From Oceaniradius stylonematis (GTDB lineage: Bacteria > Pseudomonadota > Alphaproteobacteria > Rhizobiales > Rhizobiaceae), in contig NZ_QFWV02000008.1 of assembly GCF_003149475.2 (NCBI RefSeq), forward strand, positions 299,785 through 351,805: 52,021 nt of DNA. Direction: 5' to 3'. Positions 26,254 through 34,354 of this stretch are shown here, piece after piece. A program made the position numbers and the translations under genes. Within the stretch, counting starts at the first letter, position 1; the number at the start of each line of letters is the position of its first letter. The notes below the pieces were generated by a model. The model saw only the letters and a list, made by a program, of their open reading frames with translations. It had not been told where the DNA came from and ran no database searches.

Positions 26254-26877
26254 ATGCTGACTCTCTGGTCGATGCCCTCCTCCGGCAACTCCTACAAGGT
26301 GCGCCTGCTTCTGGCGCATCTGGGCCTGCCGTTCCGCCATGTGCCGGCCGAACAGGGCTCGGGCGTGACCACGAGCGCCGAATTCCGTGCGATCAACCCG
26401 GCCGGCAAGGTGCCGCTGCTGGTTCTGGAAGACGGCCGGACGATCCGCGAATCGAACGCCATCCTGCTTTATCTCGGCGACGGCACGCGCTTCGTGCCGG
26501 ACGACCGCTACGCCCGCGCGCTCGTCCATCAATGGATGTTCTTCGAGCAATACAGCCACGAGCCGGCGATTGCCGTGCGCGCCGGCATCCTGACCTATGA
26601 CGACCGCGCTCATCTGCGCACGCCGGACGTGCTCGACCCGCTTCTCGAAAAGGGCCATGCGGCGCTCGGCCTGATGGAGCGGCAACTGGAAGCCACGCCA
26701 TTTCTTGCCGGGGACCCCCTGTCGGTCGCCGATATCTGCCTTTACGCCTACACCCATTCGGCCGGCGACAAGGGCGGGTTCGAGATGGAGCGTTTCCCGG
26801 CGGTCAACCGCTGGATCGAGCGGGTTGCGGCCGAACCGGGCCATGTGCCGCTGGAGTGGCTGCCGGACGCGGTCTGA
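26254..26877 (+). CDS. Glutathione S-transferase family protein
   Basis: A 207-aa cytosolic GST. The N-terminal thioredoxin-like domain (about 1-78) has SSGNSYKVRLLLAHLGL with the catalytic Ser/Asn area, the cis-Pro segment GKVPLLVLEDGR and the glutathione-binding ESNAILLYLG. The all-helical C-terminal domain has the D-x-x-x-x-D-type motif LSVADICLYAYTH. Substrate is not predictable. No clear ribosome-binding site is seen before ATG 26254. It is monocistronic or weakly linked to the EAL gene 80 bp upstream. Confidence 0.88.
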   Translation: MLTLWSMPSSGNSYKVRLLLAHLGLPFRHVPAEQGSGVTTSAEFRAINPAGKVPLLVLEDGRTIRESNAILLYLGDGTRFVPDDRYARALVHQWMFFEQYSHEPAIAVRAGILTYDDRAHLRTPDVLDPLLEKGHAALGLMERQLEATPFLAGDPLSVADICLYAYTHSAGDKGGFEMERFPAVNRWIERVAAEPGHVPLEWLPDAV

Positions 26878-27016
26878 GCGCAAAAACAGGCGTGTTGCCA
26901 CGAAATCGCCGCACTTTTTCCCCGTGCGCGGCCCAATCCGATCCACATCGTGCCCCAAAGCGCAACTATCCGTGACCATAGCAGTTTCGGACAACGCCCC
27001 GCCGGGAGCACGGACC

Positions 27017-27355
27017 ATGTTCATGGACTACACCGCACGGCGCGCCCAATGGCGCCAATCGAGCGCCAAGGCGTTCGCCGCGATCGCCGGCGTCTTTGCG
27101 TTCGCGACCGTGATCGCCCTGTTCGGCCTGTCGTCGGCGGCACACGCCGCCACCTACACCTCGTCGCTCGACGCAGCGGCGCTGGCGACCATGCTGGCCG
27201 CGCCGCAACTGACCCTGCCCGCCCCGCTCTTCGGCCGCGAGGCCTTGCTGGCCCTGATGAGCCTCGGCCTGGTCGGCATGAGCGCTGGCGCGTTCGCCTT
27301 CTGGCGCGGGCTCTCCGCCGATTGGCAGAACGCGCCGGTCCGCCGCACCCGCTGA
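27017..27355 (+). CDS. Small membrane protein of unknown function
   Basis: A 112-aa protein, MFMDYTARRAQWRQSSAKAF, started by ATG 27017 with GGGAG upstream. Two hydrophobic segments, about 24-44 (AAIAGVFAFATVIALFGLSSA) and 76-96 (LLALMSLGLVGMSAGAFAFWRG), suggest either a signal peptide plus one helix or two membrane helices. I do not recognise the family. It stands alone between the GST and sugar dehydrogenase genes. Confidence 0.6.
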   Translation: MFMDYTARRAQWRQSSAKAFAAIAGVFAFATVIALFGLSSAAHAATYTSSLDAAALATMLAAPQLTLPAPLFGREALLALMSLGLVGMSAGAFAFWRGLSADWQNAPVRRTR

Positions 27356-27452
27356 CGCAAGGCTGCCACGCACCCTTTTTCCGGGCTGCCGCCCTTGGTC
27401 CGGCAGGCATGCGGCCTACATGATCGGCAGAGCCTCAACGCCCGGAGAAATC

Positions 27453-28607
27453 ATGCGCCCGAACCTCTTGTCCGCCGCCCTCCTCGCCGCCGCGACCGCG
27501 CTGACGGCCACTGCCGCCGCCGCGCAGGAACGCACCGCCACCACCGCCGACGGCATATCGCTTCGCACCGAAACCCTCGCAACCGGGCTTTCGAGCCCAT
27601 GGGCTGTCGAGATCCTGCCCGACGGCGCGCTTCTGGTCACCGAACGGCCCGGCACGATGCGGATCGTCCGCGACGGCACGCTGTCGGCGCCGGTCTCCGG
27701 CCTGCCCGACATCGCCGCCGGGGGCCAGGGCGGGCTTCTCGATGTGGCGTTGGCGCCCGATTTCGCCGAAACGCGCGAGGTCTTCTTCACTTTCTCCGAA
27801 CCCGGTCCGGGCGGTTCGGGCACGGCGCTGGCCAAAGGCGTCCTGACCGGCGAGACGACGGGCAACCCGGCGCTCGAGGGAACCGAGACGATCTTTTCGA
27901 TGAACGTCAAATCCTCGGGCGGACGCCATTTCGGCTCGCGCACCGGTTTCTGGCCCGACGGCACGGTCTATGTGACGACCGGCGACCGCGGCGAACGGCC
28001 CCGCGCCCAGGTGATGGGCGATCATGCCGGCGCGGTGATCCGCATCAATCGCGACGGCACCATTCCCGCCGACAATCCGTTCGTCGGCCAGCCGGGCGCT
28101 GCGCCCGAACTCTGGTCCAAGGGCCATCGCAACATTCAGGGCGCCGACATCGATCCCGAGACCGGCCTTTTGTGGACGGTCGAACACGGCGCGCGCGGCG
28201 GCGATGAGATCAACCGGCCCGAAGCCGGGCTCAATTATGGCTGGCCGGAAATCTCCTATGGCCGCCACTATTCGGGCATGCGCATCGGCCAGGGCACCGC
28301 GGCGCCGGGCTTCGAGCAGCCGCTCCATTATTGGGACCCGTCGATCGCACCGTCGGGCCTCGCCGTCTATCGGGGCGAAATGTTTCCCGAATGGGAGGGC
28401 GACCTTCTGGTCGGCGCATTGCGGGCCCAGCTTCTGTCGCGGCTCGACCGCGACGAAAGCGGCGCGATCATCGGCGAGGAGCAGCTGTTCGAGGGTGATC
28501 TTGGGCGCATCCGCGACGTCGAGATCGCACCGGACGGCTCGCTGCTGGTGGCCATTGACGCCGATCCCGGCCGGATCGTAAGGATCGTGCGCGATCCCGC
28601 ATCCTAA
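27453..28607 (+). CDS. PQQ-dependent sugar dehydrogenase (soluble aldose type)
   Basis: A 384-aa secreted six-bladed beta-propeller of the soluble glucose dehydrogenase family (Asd/YliI type). Signal peptide MRPNLLSAALLAAATALTA ends AAAA-Q. GGAGA precedes ATG 27453. Family motifs: LSSPWAVEILPDGALLVTERPG, GGQGGLLDVALAPDF, GGRHFGSRTGFWPDG, GHRNIQGADIDPETGLLWTVEHGARGGDEIN (the catalytic/PQQ-binding His and Arg region) and NYGWPEISYG. It likely oxidises aldoses in the periplasm when PQQ is present. The DUF1499 gene follows at 26 bp. Confidence 0.88.
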   Translation: MRPNLLSAALLAAATALTATAAAAQERTATTADGISLRTETLATGLSSPWAVEILPDGALLVTERPGTMRIVRDGTLSAPVSGLPDIAAGGQGGLLDVALAPDFAETREVFFTFSEPGPGGSGTALAKGVLTGETTGNPALEGTETIFSMNVKSSGGRHFGSRTGFWPDGTVYVTTGDRGERPRAQVMGDHAGAVIRINRDGTIPADNPFVGQPGAAPELWSKGHRNIQGADIDPETGLLWTVEHGARGGDEINRPEAGLNYGWPEISYGRHYSGMRIGQGTAAPGFEQPLHYWDPSIAPSGLAVYRGEMFPEWEGDLLVGALRAQLLSRLDRDESGAIIGEEQLFEGDLGRIRDVEIAPDGSLLVAIDADPGRIVRIVRDPAS

Positions 28608-28633
28608 TCACTCCCGATCCCGGACAATTTGCC

Positions 28634-29140
28634 ATGAACTGGTTCGTCGGCCTTTTGCTGCTGATCGTCGCGCTCGCCATCGTGGCGACCGGCGCATTCC
28701 TCCTGATCGGTCGCGAGCAGACCTGGCAGATGGTCGCCGGCGATCCCGATCTGGGCCCGTTCGACCTGGCCGCGCCGCAGCGCGCCGGCCGGCCCAACGA
28801 CGCGCTCCTGTGCTCGCCCGGCCTGTGCGACGGCGTCAAGACCGACGGCGAACTGCCGGTCTATGCCATGACGCCCGAGGCGTTGATCGCAGCGCTGGGC
28901 ACCGCCATCGAGACGCAGCCCGAGCGCAAAGAGCGCGTCGATGACGGCGCCGACCCGCGCGCGCTGCGCTATGTCACCTGGACCGACACGATGCGCTTTC
29001 CCGACACCAACCAGTTCCTGGCCGTCGATCTCGGCGACGGCACCAGCGGCCTTGTCGCCTATGCCCGCGCGCAGGTCGGCTATTCCGATGCCGGCAACAA
29101 CCGCGCACGCCTCACCCGCTGGACCGGCGCGATCGAGTGA
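28634..29140 (+). CDS. DUF1499 domain protein
   Basis: A 168-aa protein with one N-terminal membrane helix (MNWFVGLLLLIVALAIVATG) and a DUF1499 domain (about 50-165): LLCSPGLCDG, LIAALGTAIE, RYVTWTDTMRFPD, LVAYARAQVGYSDAGNNRARL. DUF1499 proteins are small envelope-associated proteins of unknown role. It lies 26 bp after the sugar dehydrogenase on the same strand and may share its mRNA. Confidence 0.85.
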   Translation: MNWFVGLLLLIVALAIVATGAFLLIGREQTWQMVAGDPDLGPFDLAAPQRAGRPNDALLCSPGLCDGVKTDGELPVYAMTPEALIAALGTAIETQPERKERVDDGADPRALRYVTWTDTMRFPDTNQFLAVDLGDGTSGLVAYARAQVGYSDAGNNRARLTRWTGAIE

Positions 29141-29148
29141 GCGCTTTT

Positions 29149-29174
29149 CCCTGTCCCCACAAGCGGGGAGAGGG
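29149..29174. repeat. REP-like palindrome of the TCCCCACAAG type
   Basis: CCCT-G-TCCCC, loop ACAAGC, GGGGA-G-AGGG form a hairpin between the convergent DUF1499 and HD genes. It shares the TCCCCACAAG core with elements at 46366-46385 (inside uvrB) and 49367-49517, so it belongs to a dispersed family and may double as a terminator. Confidence 0.6.
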
Positions 29175-29182
29175 TTGACCTC

Positions 29183-29767
29183 CTACCCCGTCCACGCCTT
29201 GCGGCCGTCGGCCAGGGCCTCGGTCTCCGCATCGATCAGCGCCCGGATTTCGGCGAGCAGCGGATGGGCGTCGGTGCGCGCCTTGCCGTAGGCGAGATTG
29301 AACCGGTAATCGAAATCGGGCGCGTTGGCCCCTTGCGTGTGCTGCAGGATGGTCTCGAGCTTGTCGAACCCCTTGGCGAGCACCGCCTCGGGCGTCCCGG
29401 CGGCGGCATATTCGTCGTAGAGCGCGCGGAACTCGTCGCGCAGCGCGGCCGGCAGCACGGCCGTCAGCTTGTGGAAATCGGCCCGCTCGCGCGCATCGCG
29501 CCCATCGTCCGCATTCTGGTGGATCGCCGGCACATCGCCCTCATAGATCTCGCCCAGATCGTGAATGATGGCCAGCTTGAGCAGTTTGAGCCGGTCGATC
29601 TCCGCCGGCAGCAGATCGGCGAAGGAAAGGATCGTCACGCACAGCCGCCAGGAATGCTCGGCAACGCTCTCGGCGCGCCCCGATGCCGTGATGCCCGAGC
29701 GCAGCGTGTCCTTGATCCGCTCCACCTCGCGCACGAACGCCAGCCGCGCGCCGATGTCGCCTGTCAC
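29183..29767 (-). CDS. HD-domain hydrolase (YfbR/HDDC2-like)
   Basis: A 194-aa protein from GTG 29767, whose GTGA overlaps the stop of the DUF1176 gene (29764). The HD metal motif is complete: first His in SVAEHSWRLCV, the HD pair in LAIIHDLGEIYEGDVP, and a later Asp in FDKLETILQH. This HD_3 pattern is that of 5'-deoxynucleotidase-like enzymes, which dephosphorylate dNMPs. The frame is open upstream to 29920 but that part overlaps DUF1176 and is not family-like. Confidence 0.85.
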   Translation of the reverse strand: MTGDIGARLAFVREVERIKDTLRSGITASGRAESVAEHSWRLCVTILSFADLLPAEIDRLKLLKLAIIHDLGEIYEGDVPAIHQNADDGRDARERADFHKLTAVLPAALRDEFRALYDEYAAAGTPEAVLAKGFDKLETILQHTQGANAPDFDYRFNLAYGKARTDAHPLLAEIRALIDAETEALADGRKAWTG

Positions 29768-30846
29768 GACTTGTCGCCGGCCGCCGGCCAGACCCGCTCC
29801 CAGCTTTCCAGCGTCTCGTCGAAGACGCCGTCGCACTCGTCCTTGACGCGCATTTCGGCGAGCACGAAGCCATAGCCGAAGCCGACCTCGCCGACGTTCC
29901 AACTGGTGACGGTGCCGCAATCGCCGATGCCGCGTCCCTTGAAGAAGGATGTGACCTGCCGCGCCTCGGCGTCCCAGATCGCGTTCCAGGCGACCATCAC
30001 CGCGCCGGGGCCGTCATCGGTCATCACCGGCAGCGGCAGCCTGTAATAGGTCCCGTCGATCTCGGTCCAGAAGGCGAACGGCGCGTTGTAGGCCCCGCCC
30101 GAGCCGCAGCGCAGGCCGACAAGCCGCACCTCGTCGTCGATATCGGCGGAAAAGCCGCCCAGCGGATCGGGCACGGTGCCGTCAAAATCGGCGCATGGCG
30201 CGCCTTCGCCCTCATAATAGCGGCGCAACCCGGCGGGCACGGCATCCATCGCCGCCATCTGGCCTTCGTCGGCCGGCGCCGGCACCGCGCCGATCGCAGC
30301 CAGCGCGTCCTCGCGGCCGACCCGGCCCTGCACCTCGTCCATGAAGATCGCCCCGGCGACGACGCCCGAAAGCGAATAGGGCGCGGTCGACTGGCCCGAG
30401 CGGGTGCGGAACGTCACCTGAAGCCGCTCGCCGGCCTTGGTGGCCCCGAACAGCGCGCGCACCTCGTCCTGGTTGGCATAGGAATATTCGGAGATCGCGG
30501 CGCGATAGGAAAAGGCGCCTGAAGGCACCGTCAGCACCTCGGCGCCGTCGATCGAAAAGCGCACGTCCGATCCGGCGGCCAGCGGCTCGCGCATCGTCAT
30601 GTAAAGCGCGACCGGCGCATCGAATGCCGCGGCCCGGCGGAAGCCGACGGTGAACAGCGTGACGCGCGCATTGGTGATGAACAGGTCGCAACGCAGTGCA
30701 TCGTTGCACGATACGTTGACGTCGCGGATGCGCTTGAACTGGCTGGCGTCCGCCGGCAGCGGCATGGCGGTTGCCAGAAGGCCGGCCAGGGCCATGCAAA
30801 GGCAGGCAAGAGCGCCGAACGGCGATCGGATGGGCTGCTGACGCAA
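29764..30846 (-). CDS. DUF1176 family secreted protein
   Basis: A 360-aa protein from TTG 30846 with GGGAG seven bases upstream. The N-terminal hydrophobic segment (ALACLCMALAGLLATAMPL) ends in an Ala-x-Ala-like site ADA. DUF1176 features in the second half include GLRCGSGGAYNAPFAFWTE and the final FVLAEMR. The cysteine pattern (CNDALRC, CADFDG, GDCGTV, DECDGV) suggests disulfides in the periplasm. Function is unknown. The HD gene starts inside its stop codon. Confidence 0.82.
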   Translation of the reverse strand: MRQQPIRSPFGALACLCMALAGLLATAMPLPADASQFKRIRDVNVSCNDALRCDLFITNARVTLFTVGFRRAAAFDAPVALYMTMREPLAAGSDVRFSIDGAEVLTVPSGAFSYRAAISEYSYANQDEVRALFGATKAGERLQVTFRTRSGQSTAPYSLSGVVAGAIFMDEVQGRVGREDALAAIGAVPAPADEGQMAAMDAVPAGLRRYYEGEGAPCADFDGTVPDPLGGFSADIDDEVRLVGLRCGSGGAYNAPFAFWTEIDGTYYRLPLPVMTDDGPGAVMVAWNAIWDAEARQVTSFFKGRGIGDCGTVTSWNVGEVGFGYGFVLAEMRVKDECDGVFDETLESWERVWPAAGDKS

Positions 30847-31030
30847 GGGTGAACTCCCGTTCGTTTGTTCCTGGCCCTAACATAGGCTGCACGTCGGCCA
30901 TGATAAGAGCCATTGACCGCGCAATCCCGTGATCGGCGGAAATGTGCCGCGCGCCCGGGGCGTTGGCAAGCTTGTCACGGTGACATGTTTGCCGCTTGCC
31001 CGGCCGGCGCCGCCGTGGCACGGGCGCACC

Positions 31031-31942
31031 ATGCAGCGCGCGACCGCCAACGCCCTTTTGCTCGTCACCGGTGCCGTTTGGGGCATGGGCTTCGTCGCCC
31101 AGTCGACGGCGATGGACCCGATCGGGCCGGTCTTCTTCACCGGCGTGCGCTTCTTTGCCGCGGCGCTGGCTGTCGCGCCTCTGGCCTTGTGGGAGGCCCG
31201 GCGCGCAAGGGCCGCAGGCAGCCCGCCGCTGACACCGCGACAATGGGGCAGCTTCGGCGTTCTGGGCACATTGCTGTTTGCCTCGCTCGCCGCCCAGCAG
31301 ATCGGCCTTCTGACGACGACGGTCACCAATTCGGGGTTTCTGACCGGCACCTATGTCGTGTTCGTGCCGGTGCTGGTCGTGCTGGCGCTGCGCGAGTTTC
31401 CCCATCCGGTGGTCTGGCCCGCCGCCGTGCTGACGCTCGGCGGCATCTGGCTCCTGTCGGGCGGCGCGCTGTCCGGGCTCACCGAGGGCGATCTGTGGAC
31501 GCTTTTGTGCGCGGTCCTGTGGGCCTGCCACGTCATCGCTCTCGGCCGCTTCGTCAAGGGCGCGCCGCGCCCCTTCACGCTGGCCTTCACGCAATTTGCG
31601 GTCTGCGGCGTGATCGGCTGCACCATCGCACCGTTCATCGAGCCCGTATCGCTGGACCTGATCGTTGCCGCCGCGCCCGAGATCGCCTTTGCCGGCATCG
31701 TCTCGGGCGGTATCGCCTTCACCATCCAGGCCGTCGCCCAGCGCCACACCACCGCGCCCCAAGCGGCGATCTTCATGTCGACAGAAGCGCCCTTTGCGGC
31801 ACTGTTCGGCGCGCTGTTCCTTGCCGAACGCATTCCGGCGATCGGCATTGTCGGCTGCGCGCTGATCTTCACGGCGATTCTCGCCGTCGAACTGGTGCCG
31901 ATGCTCCGCCCGGCCCGCCGCTCGACCGTTCACGAACCCTGA
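31031..31942 (+). CDS. EamA/DMT-family transporter
   Basis: A 303-aa inner-membrane protein with ten predicted helices in two EamA repeats. Repeat one opens NALLLVTGAVWGMGFVAQ and has FFTGVRFFAAALAV; repeat two has LWTLLCAVLWACHVIALG and ends near MSTEAPFAALFGALFLAER, a typical EamA signature. Members export or import small metabolites such as amino acids. ATG 31031 is preferred because the upstream open frame is hydrophilic. No partner gene is evident. Confidence 0.88.
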   Translation: MQRATANALLLVTGAVWGMGFVAQSTAMDPIGPVFFTGVRFFAAALAVAPLALWEARRARAAGSPPLTPRQWGSFGVLGTLLFASLAAQQIGLLTTTVTNSGFLTGTYVVFVPVLVVLALREFPHPVVWPAAVLTLGGIWLLSGGALSGLTEGDLWTLLCAVLWACHVIALGRFVKGAPRPFTLAFTQFAVCGVIGCTIAPFIEPVSLDLIVAAAPEIAFAGIVSGGIAFTIQAVAQRHTTAPQAAIFMSTEAPFAALFGALFLAERIPAIGIVGCALIFTAILAVELVPMLRPARRSTVHEP

Positions 31943-32275
31943 CAGCGATCAAATTCGCCTCCCGGCCAAAGGCGCGTTACCGCGCCCGCCACGGCGCGCC
32001 GCAAGGCCTGCCCCATTCGGTGCCCGCAGCGCTTTCGAAAAAAGACTGGCCGAACCGCCACTTGGATTGCGCCCGAACGCGATTGTGGCATGCGCCGGCC
32101 AATCATGGCCGAATTATGTCGTTGTTTTTGCTGACTTTTGGCAACCGAACGTGAATTGCGCCGCCACCGCCGGCTCGCCAGTTTCAGCCCGTCACCAGCG
32201 CCGGCACGCCGCGCAAACGGCACCTTCCCCGCCGGCGCCGGTGGCACCAACGGGAGACAGAAAGGGATACGATCC
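31943..32275. other. Spacer before the DUF1344 pair
   Basis: A 333-bp stretch with no convincing gene. The half nearer the DUF1344 gene is locally AT-richer (around 32110-32155) and probably contains its promoter. I see no strong hairpin or repeat. Confidence 0.4.
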
Positions 32276-32527
32276 ATGACCAACAAACTGACCGCAGCAC
32301 TGGCAGGTGGCGCCCTGCTCGCCTCGACCATCTTCGCCATCGCCGGCGAGGGACAGGGCGTGATCGCCTCGATCGATCCGGAAACCCGGATGATCGTCCT
32401 GGAGGACGGTTCGAGCTGGCTCGCCGCCGACGAGGTCGAACTGGCGGGCCTTGCGCCCGGCGACACGATCAGCGTCGTCTACACCGACGGCACCACCACG
32501 CTGACCGAGGTCACCAAGGTCGAGTAA
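32276..32527 (+). CDS. DUF1344 family small secreted protein, copy 1
   Basis: An 83-aa protein, MTNKLTAALAGGALLASTIF, with a signal peptide ending near IAG (residue 24). AAAGGGA lies upstream of ATG 32276. The mature domain follows the DUF1344 pattern: GVIASIDPETRMIVLEDGS, then LAPGDTISVVYTDG and TLTEVTKVE. This small beta-barrel-like domain has no assigned function. A paralogue lies 318 bp downstream. Confidence 0.8.
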   Translation: MTNKLTAALAGGALLASTIFAIAGEGQGVIASIDPETRMIVLEDGSSWLAADEVELAGLAPGDTISVVYTDGTTTLTEVTKVE

Positions 32528-32845
32528 GGCCGGACGGGCCAAGGGACGGCTCCGGACGGGCGGCAAAAAGCCCGTCCGGAGCCGCGGCGACCGCGCCGGC
32601 GCGATGGGCTTGGCGCCACGCCGCGCCATCGCCGGAGAGCTGGCAGAACCGGTCCGCCACAATCGCCGGGCGGGATTCGGGGACGGCAAATTTCAATGAA
32701 TGATTTCAGAGACTTGCGTCGTCGCATACGGCGTCGAATCCGCTTGCTCCGCCACATTTGCCCGCATACTGATTCATGGCCCGGCAGCGCTGACGGTTTG
32801 CGCCGCAGCCTCCTGAGACCGGGTGCACCAATGGAAGTCATGAAC
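32528..32845. other. Spacer between the two DUF1344 genes
   Basis: A 318-bp stretch. The first part holds the 14-bp hairpin at 32548-32583; the remainder shows no convincing gene and should contain the second gene's promoter. Confidence 0.4.
32548..32583 (+). terminator. Hairpin after DUF1344 copy 1
   Basis: A perfect 14-bp GC-rich stem, GGCTCCGGACGGGC (32548-32561) against its complement (32570-32583), with loop GGCAAAAA. It starts 21 bp after the stop codon. There is no T-tract, so it may be a terminator or an mRNA-stabilising hairpin. Confidence 0.6.
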
Positions 32846-33085
32846 ATGAAGAAACTCTTCATTGCCCTTGCGGCCGGTCTGGCCGCGACTGCCGGCGCCT
32901 TCGCCGCTCAGATGGAAGCCGTGATCCAGAGCGTCGATGCCGACAGCCGGCTCGTTGTCCTGGAGGACGATTCGGAACTGACCGTGGCCGAAGGCGTCGA
33001 TCTGAGCGCGCTTGAAGAAGGCGCAGCGGTGATGATCACCGTCGATGATGCAACCAACGAGATCACCGAGATCGTCGTCCAGTAA
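32846..33085 (+). CDS. DUF1344 family small secreted protein, copy 2
   Basis: A 79-aa protein, MKKLFIALAAGLAATAGAFA, signal peptide then QMEAVIQSVDADSRLVVLED, a DUF1344 domain. ATG 32846 is preferred because GGAAG is eight bases upstream; in-frame ATGs at 32831 and 32840 would add up to five residues. It is clearly paralogous to the gene at 32276 (VIxSxDxxxRxxVLEDxS, then GxxxxVxxxD and TEVxxV), but with an acidic Asp/Glu bias. Confidence 0.8.
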   Translation: MKKLFIALAAGLAATAGAFAAQMEAVIQSVDADSRLVVLEDDSELTVAEGVDLSALEEGAAVMITVDDATNEITEIVVQ

Positions 33086-33094
33086 GTCATGAGC

Positions 33095-33121
33095 GCGCGG
33101 CGGAGCATGCCTCCGCCGCGC
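33095..33121. terminator. Bidirectional-type hairpin between convergent genes
   Basis: An 11-bp perfect stem, GCGCGGCGGAG (33095-33105) / complement (33111-33121), loop CATGC, between the DUF1344 copy 2 and the enolase-superfamily gene. It lacks a T-tract on either side. Confidence 0.6.
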
Positions 33122-33137
33122 CGTCCCTGAACGTCCG

Positions 33138-34352
33138 TCACGGGCGCACCGGTGCATCCTCCATCACCAGATGCAGGTCCGGCCCCTCATAGGGATGCGC
33201 GCGGGCGACATCCTCGTTCAGGGCCACGCCGAGGCCCGGCCCGGTCGGCACCAGCGTATCGCCATCCTCGAGCACCAGCGGCCTGTCGAGAAGATCGGCA
33301 TGAAAGCCGGTCCAGTCCATGATCGCTTCGAGAATGAGGAAGTTCGGCAGCGTCGCGGCAAGCTGGATGTTGGCCGCCGCCGCGATCGGCCCGCAATAGC
33401 AGTGCGGCGCGACCAGCGCGTGATGTGTTTCGGCGATCGCCGCGATCTTCTTGGTCTCCAGAATGCCGCCCGAACGGCCGAGGTCGGGCTGGACGATCTG
33501 CGCGGCCCCGAGCGCCAGCAGCCGCGCGAACTCGTATTTGGTCGTCAGCCGCTCGCCGGTCGCGACGGGGATCGTGGTTTTCGCCGCAAACTGCGCCATC
33601 GCCTCGGGCATGTCGGGCGGCACGGGTTCCTCGAACCACAGCGGATCATAGGGTTCGATGGCTTTCGCCATGCGTGCCGCGCCCGAAGGCGTGAACTGGC
33701 CGTGCGTGCCGAACAAGATGTCCGCCCGCGCGCCGACCGCTTCGCGCACCGCGGCCACCATCGCCGCCGAGCGCTCTATGTCGGCCAGAAGCGGCTGGTG
33801 CGGATCGTGGATCGTATAGGGCCCGGCCGGGTCGAACTTGACCGCGGTGAAGCCGCGCTCGACCCATTGCAGCGCCGCCTCGGCGGCCATGTCGGGATCG
33901 TTGTAGACGTTCCGGCCGTCTGTCTCGGCCGGATAGATCGAGCCGGTGGCCGGGTAGAGATAGGTGTAGGAGCGCAGCCGGGTCTGCACCGCGCCGCCGA
34001 TCAGCCGGTGCACGGGCTGGCCCGCATGCTTGCCTACAATGTCCCAGCAGGCCATCTCCAGCGCCGAGAAACAGCCCATCATCGAAACGTCCGGCCGCTG
34101 CGTGAAGCCGGACGAATAGCAGCGCCGGAACAGCGCCTCGATATTGTGCGGATCGCGGCCCAACAGATGCCGTTCGGCGGCGTCGGCGATCATCGCCGCC
34201 ATGGTCTTGGGGCCGAAGGTCGCGCCATAGGCTTCGCCGTAGCCGACGACGCCGTCCGAATCGGTCAGCTTGACGAAGATGAAGTAGCGCCCGCCCGGCG
34301 TGCCCTCCGGCGTACCGACGATGAAGGTCTCGATGTCGGTGATCGTTGGCAT
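33138..34352 (-). CDS. Mandelate racemase/muconate lactonizing enzyme family protein
   Basis: A 404-aa enolase-superfamily enzyme, probably a sugar-acid dehydratase. The N-terminal cap (about 1-120) precedes a TIM barrel with VKFDPAGPYTIHDPH, FGTHGQFTPSGA, WFEEPVPP, ATGERLTTKYEF, QPDLGRSGGI and APHCYCGP. Metal-ligand Glu residues are seen in FEEP and GERL; the usual first Asp ligand ahead of HG is not present in FGTHG. Start ATG 34352 follows the dehydrogenase stop by 2 bp, so the pair is co-translated. The upstream open frame overlaps the dehydrogenase and is rejected. Substrate unknown. Confidence 0.85.
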   Translation of the reverse strand: MPTITDIETFIVGTPEGTPGGRYFIFVKLTDSDGVVGYGEAYGATFGPKTMAAMIADAAERHLLGRDPHNIEALFRRCYSSGFTQRPDVSMMGCFSALEMACWDIVGKHAGQPVHRLIGGAVQTRLRSYTYLYPATGSIYPAETDGRNVYNDPDMAAEAALQWVERGFTAVKFDPAGPYTIHDPHQPLLADIERSAAMVAAVREAVGARADILFGTHGQFTPSGAARMAKAIEPYDPLWFEEPVPPDMPEAMAQFAAKTTIPVATGERLTTKYEFARLLALGAAQIVQPDLGRSGGILETKKIAAIAETHHALVAPHCYCGPIAAAANIQLAATLPNFLILEAIMDWTGFHADLLDRPLVLEDGDTLVPTGPGLGVALNEDVARAHPYEGPDLHLVMEDAPVRP

Positions 34353-34354
34353 GG

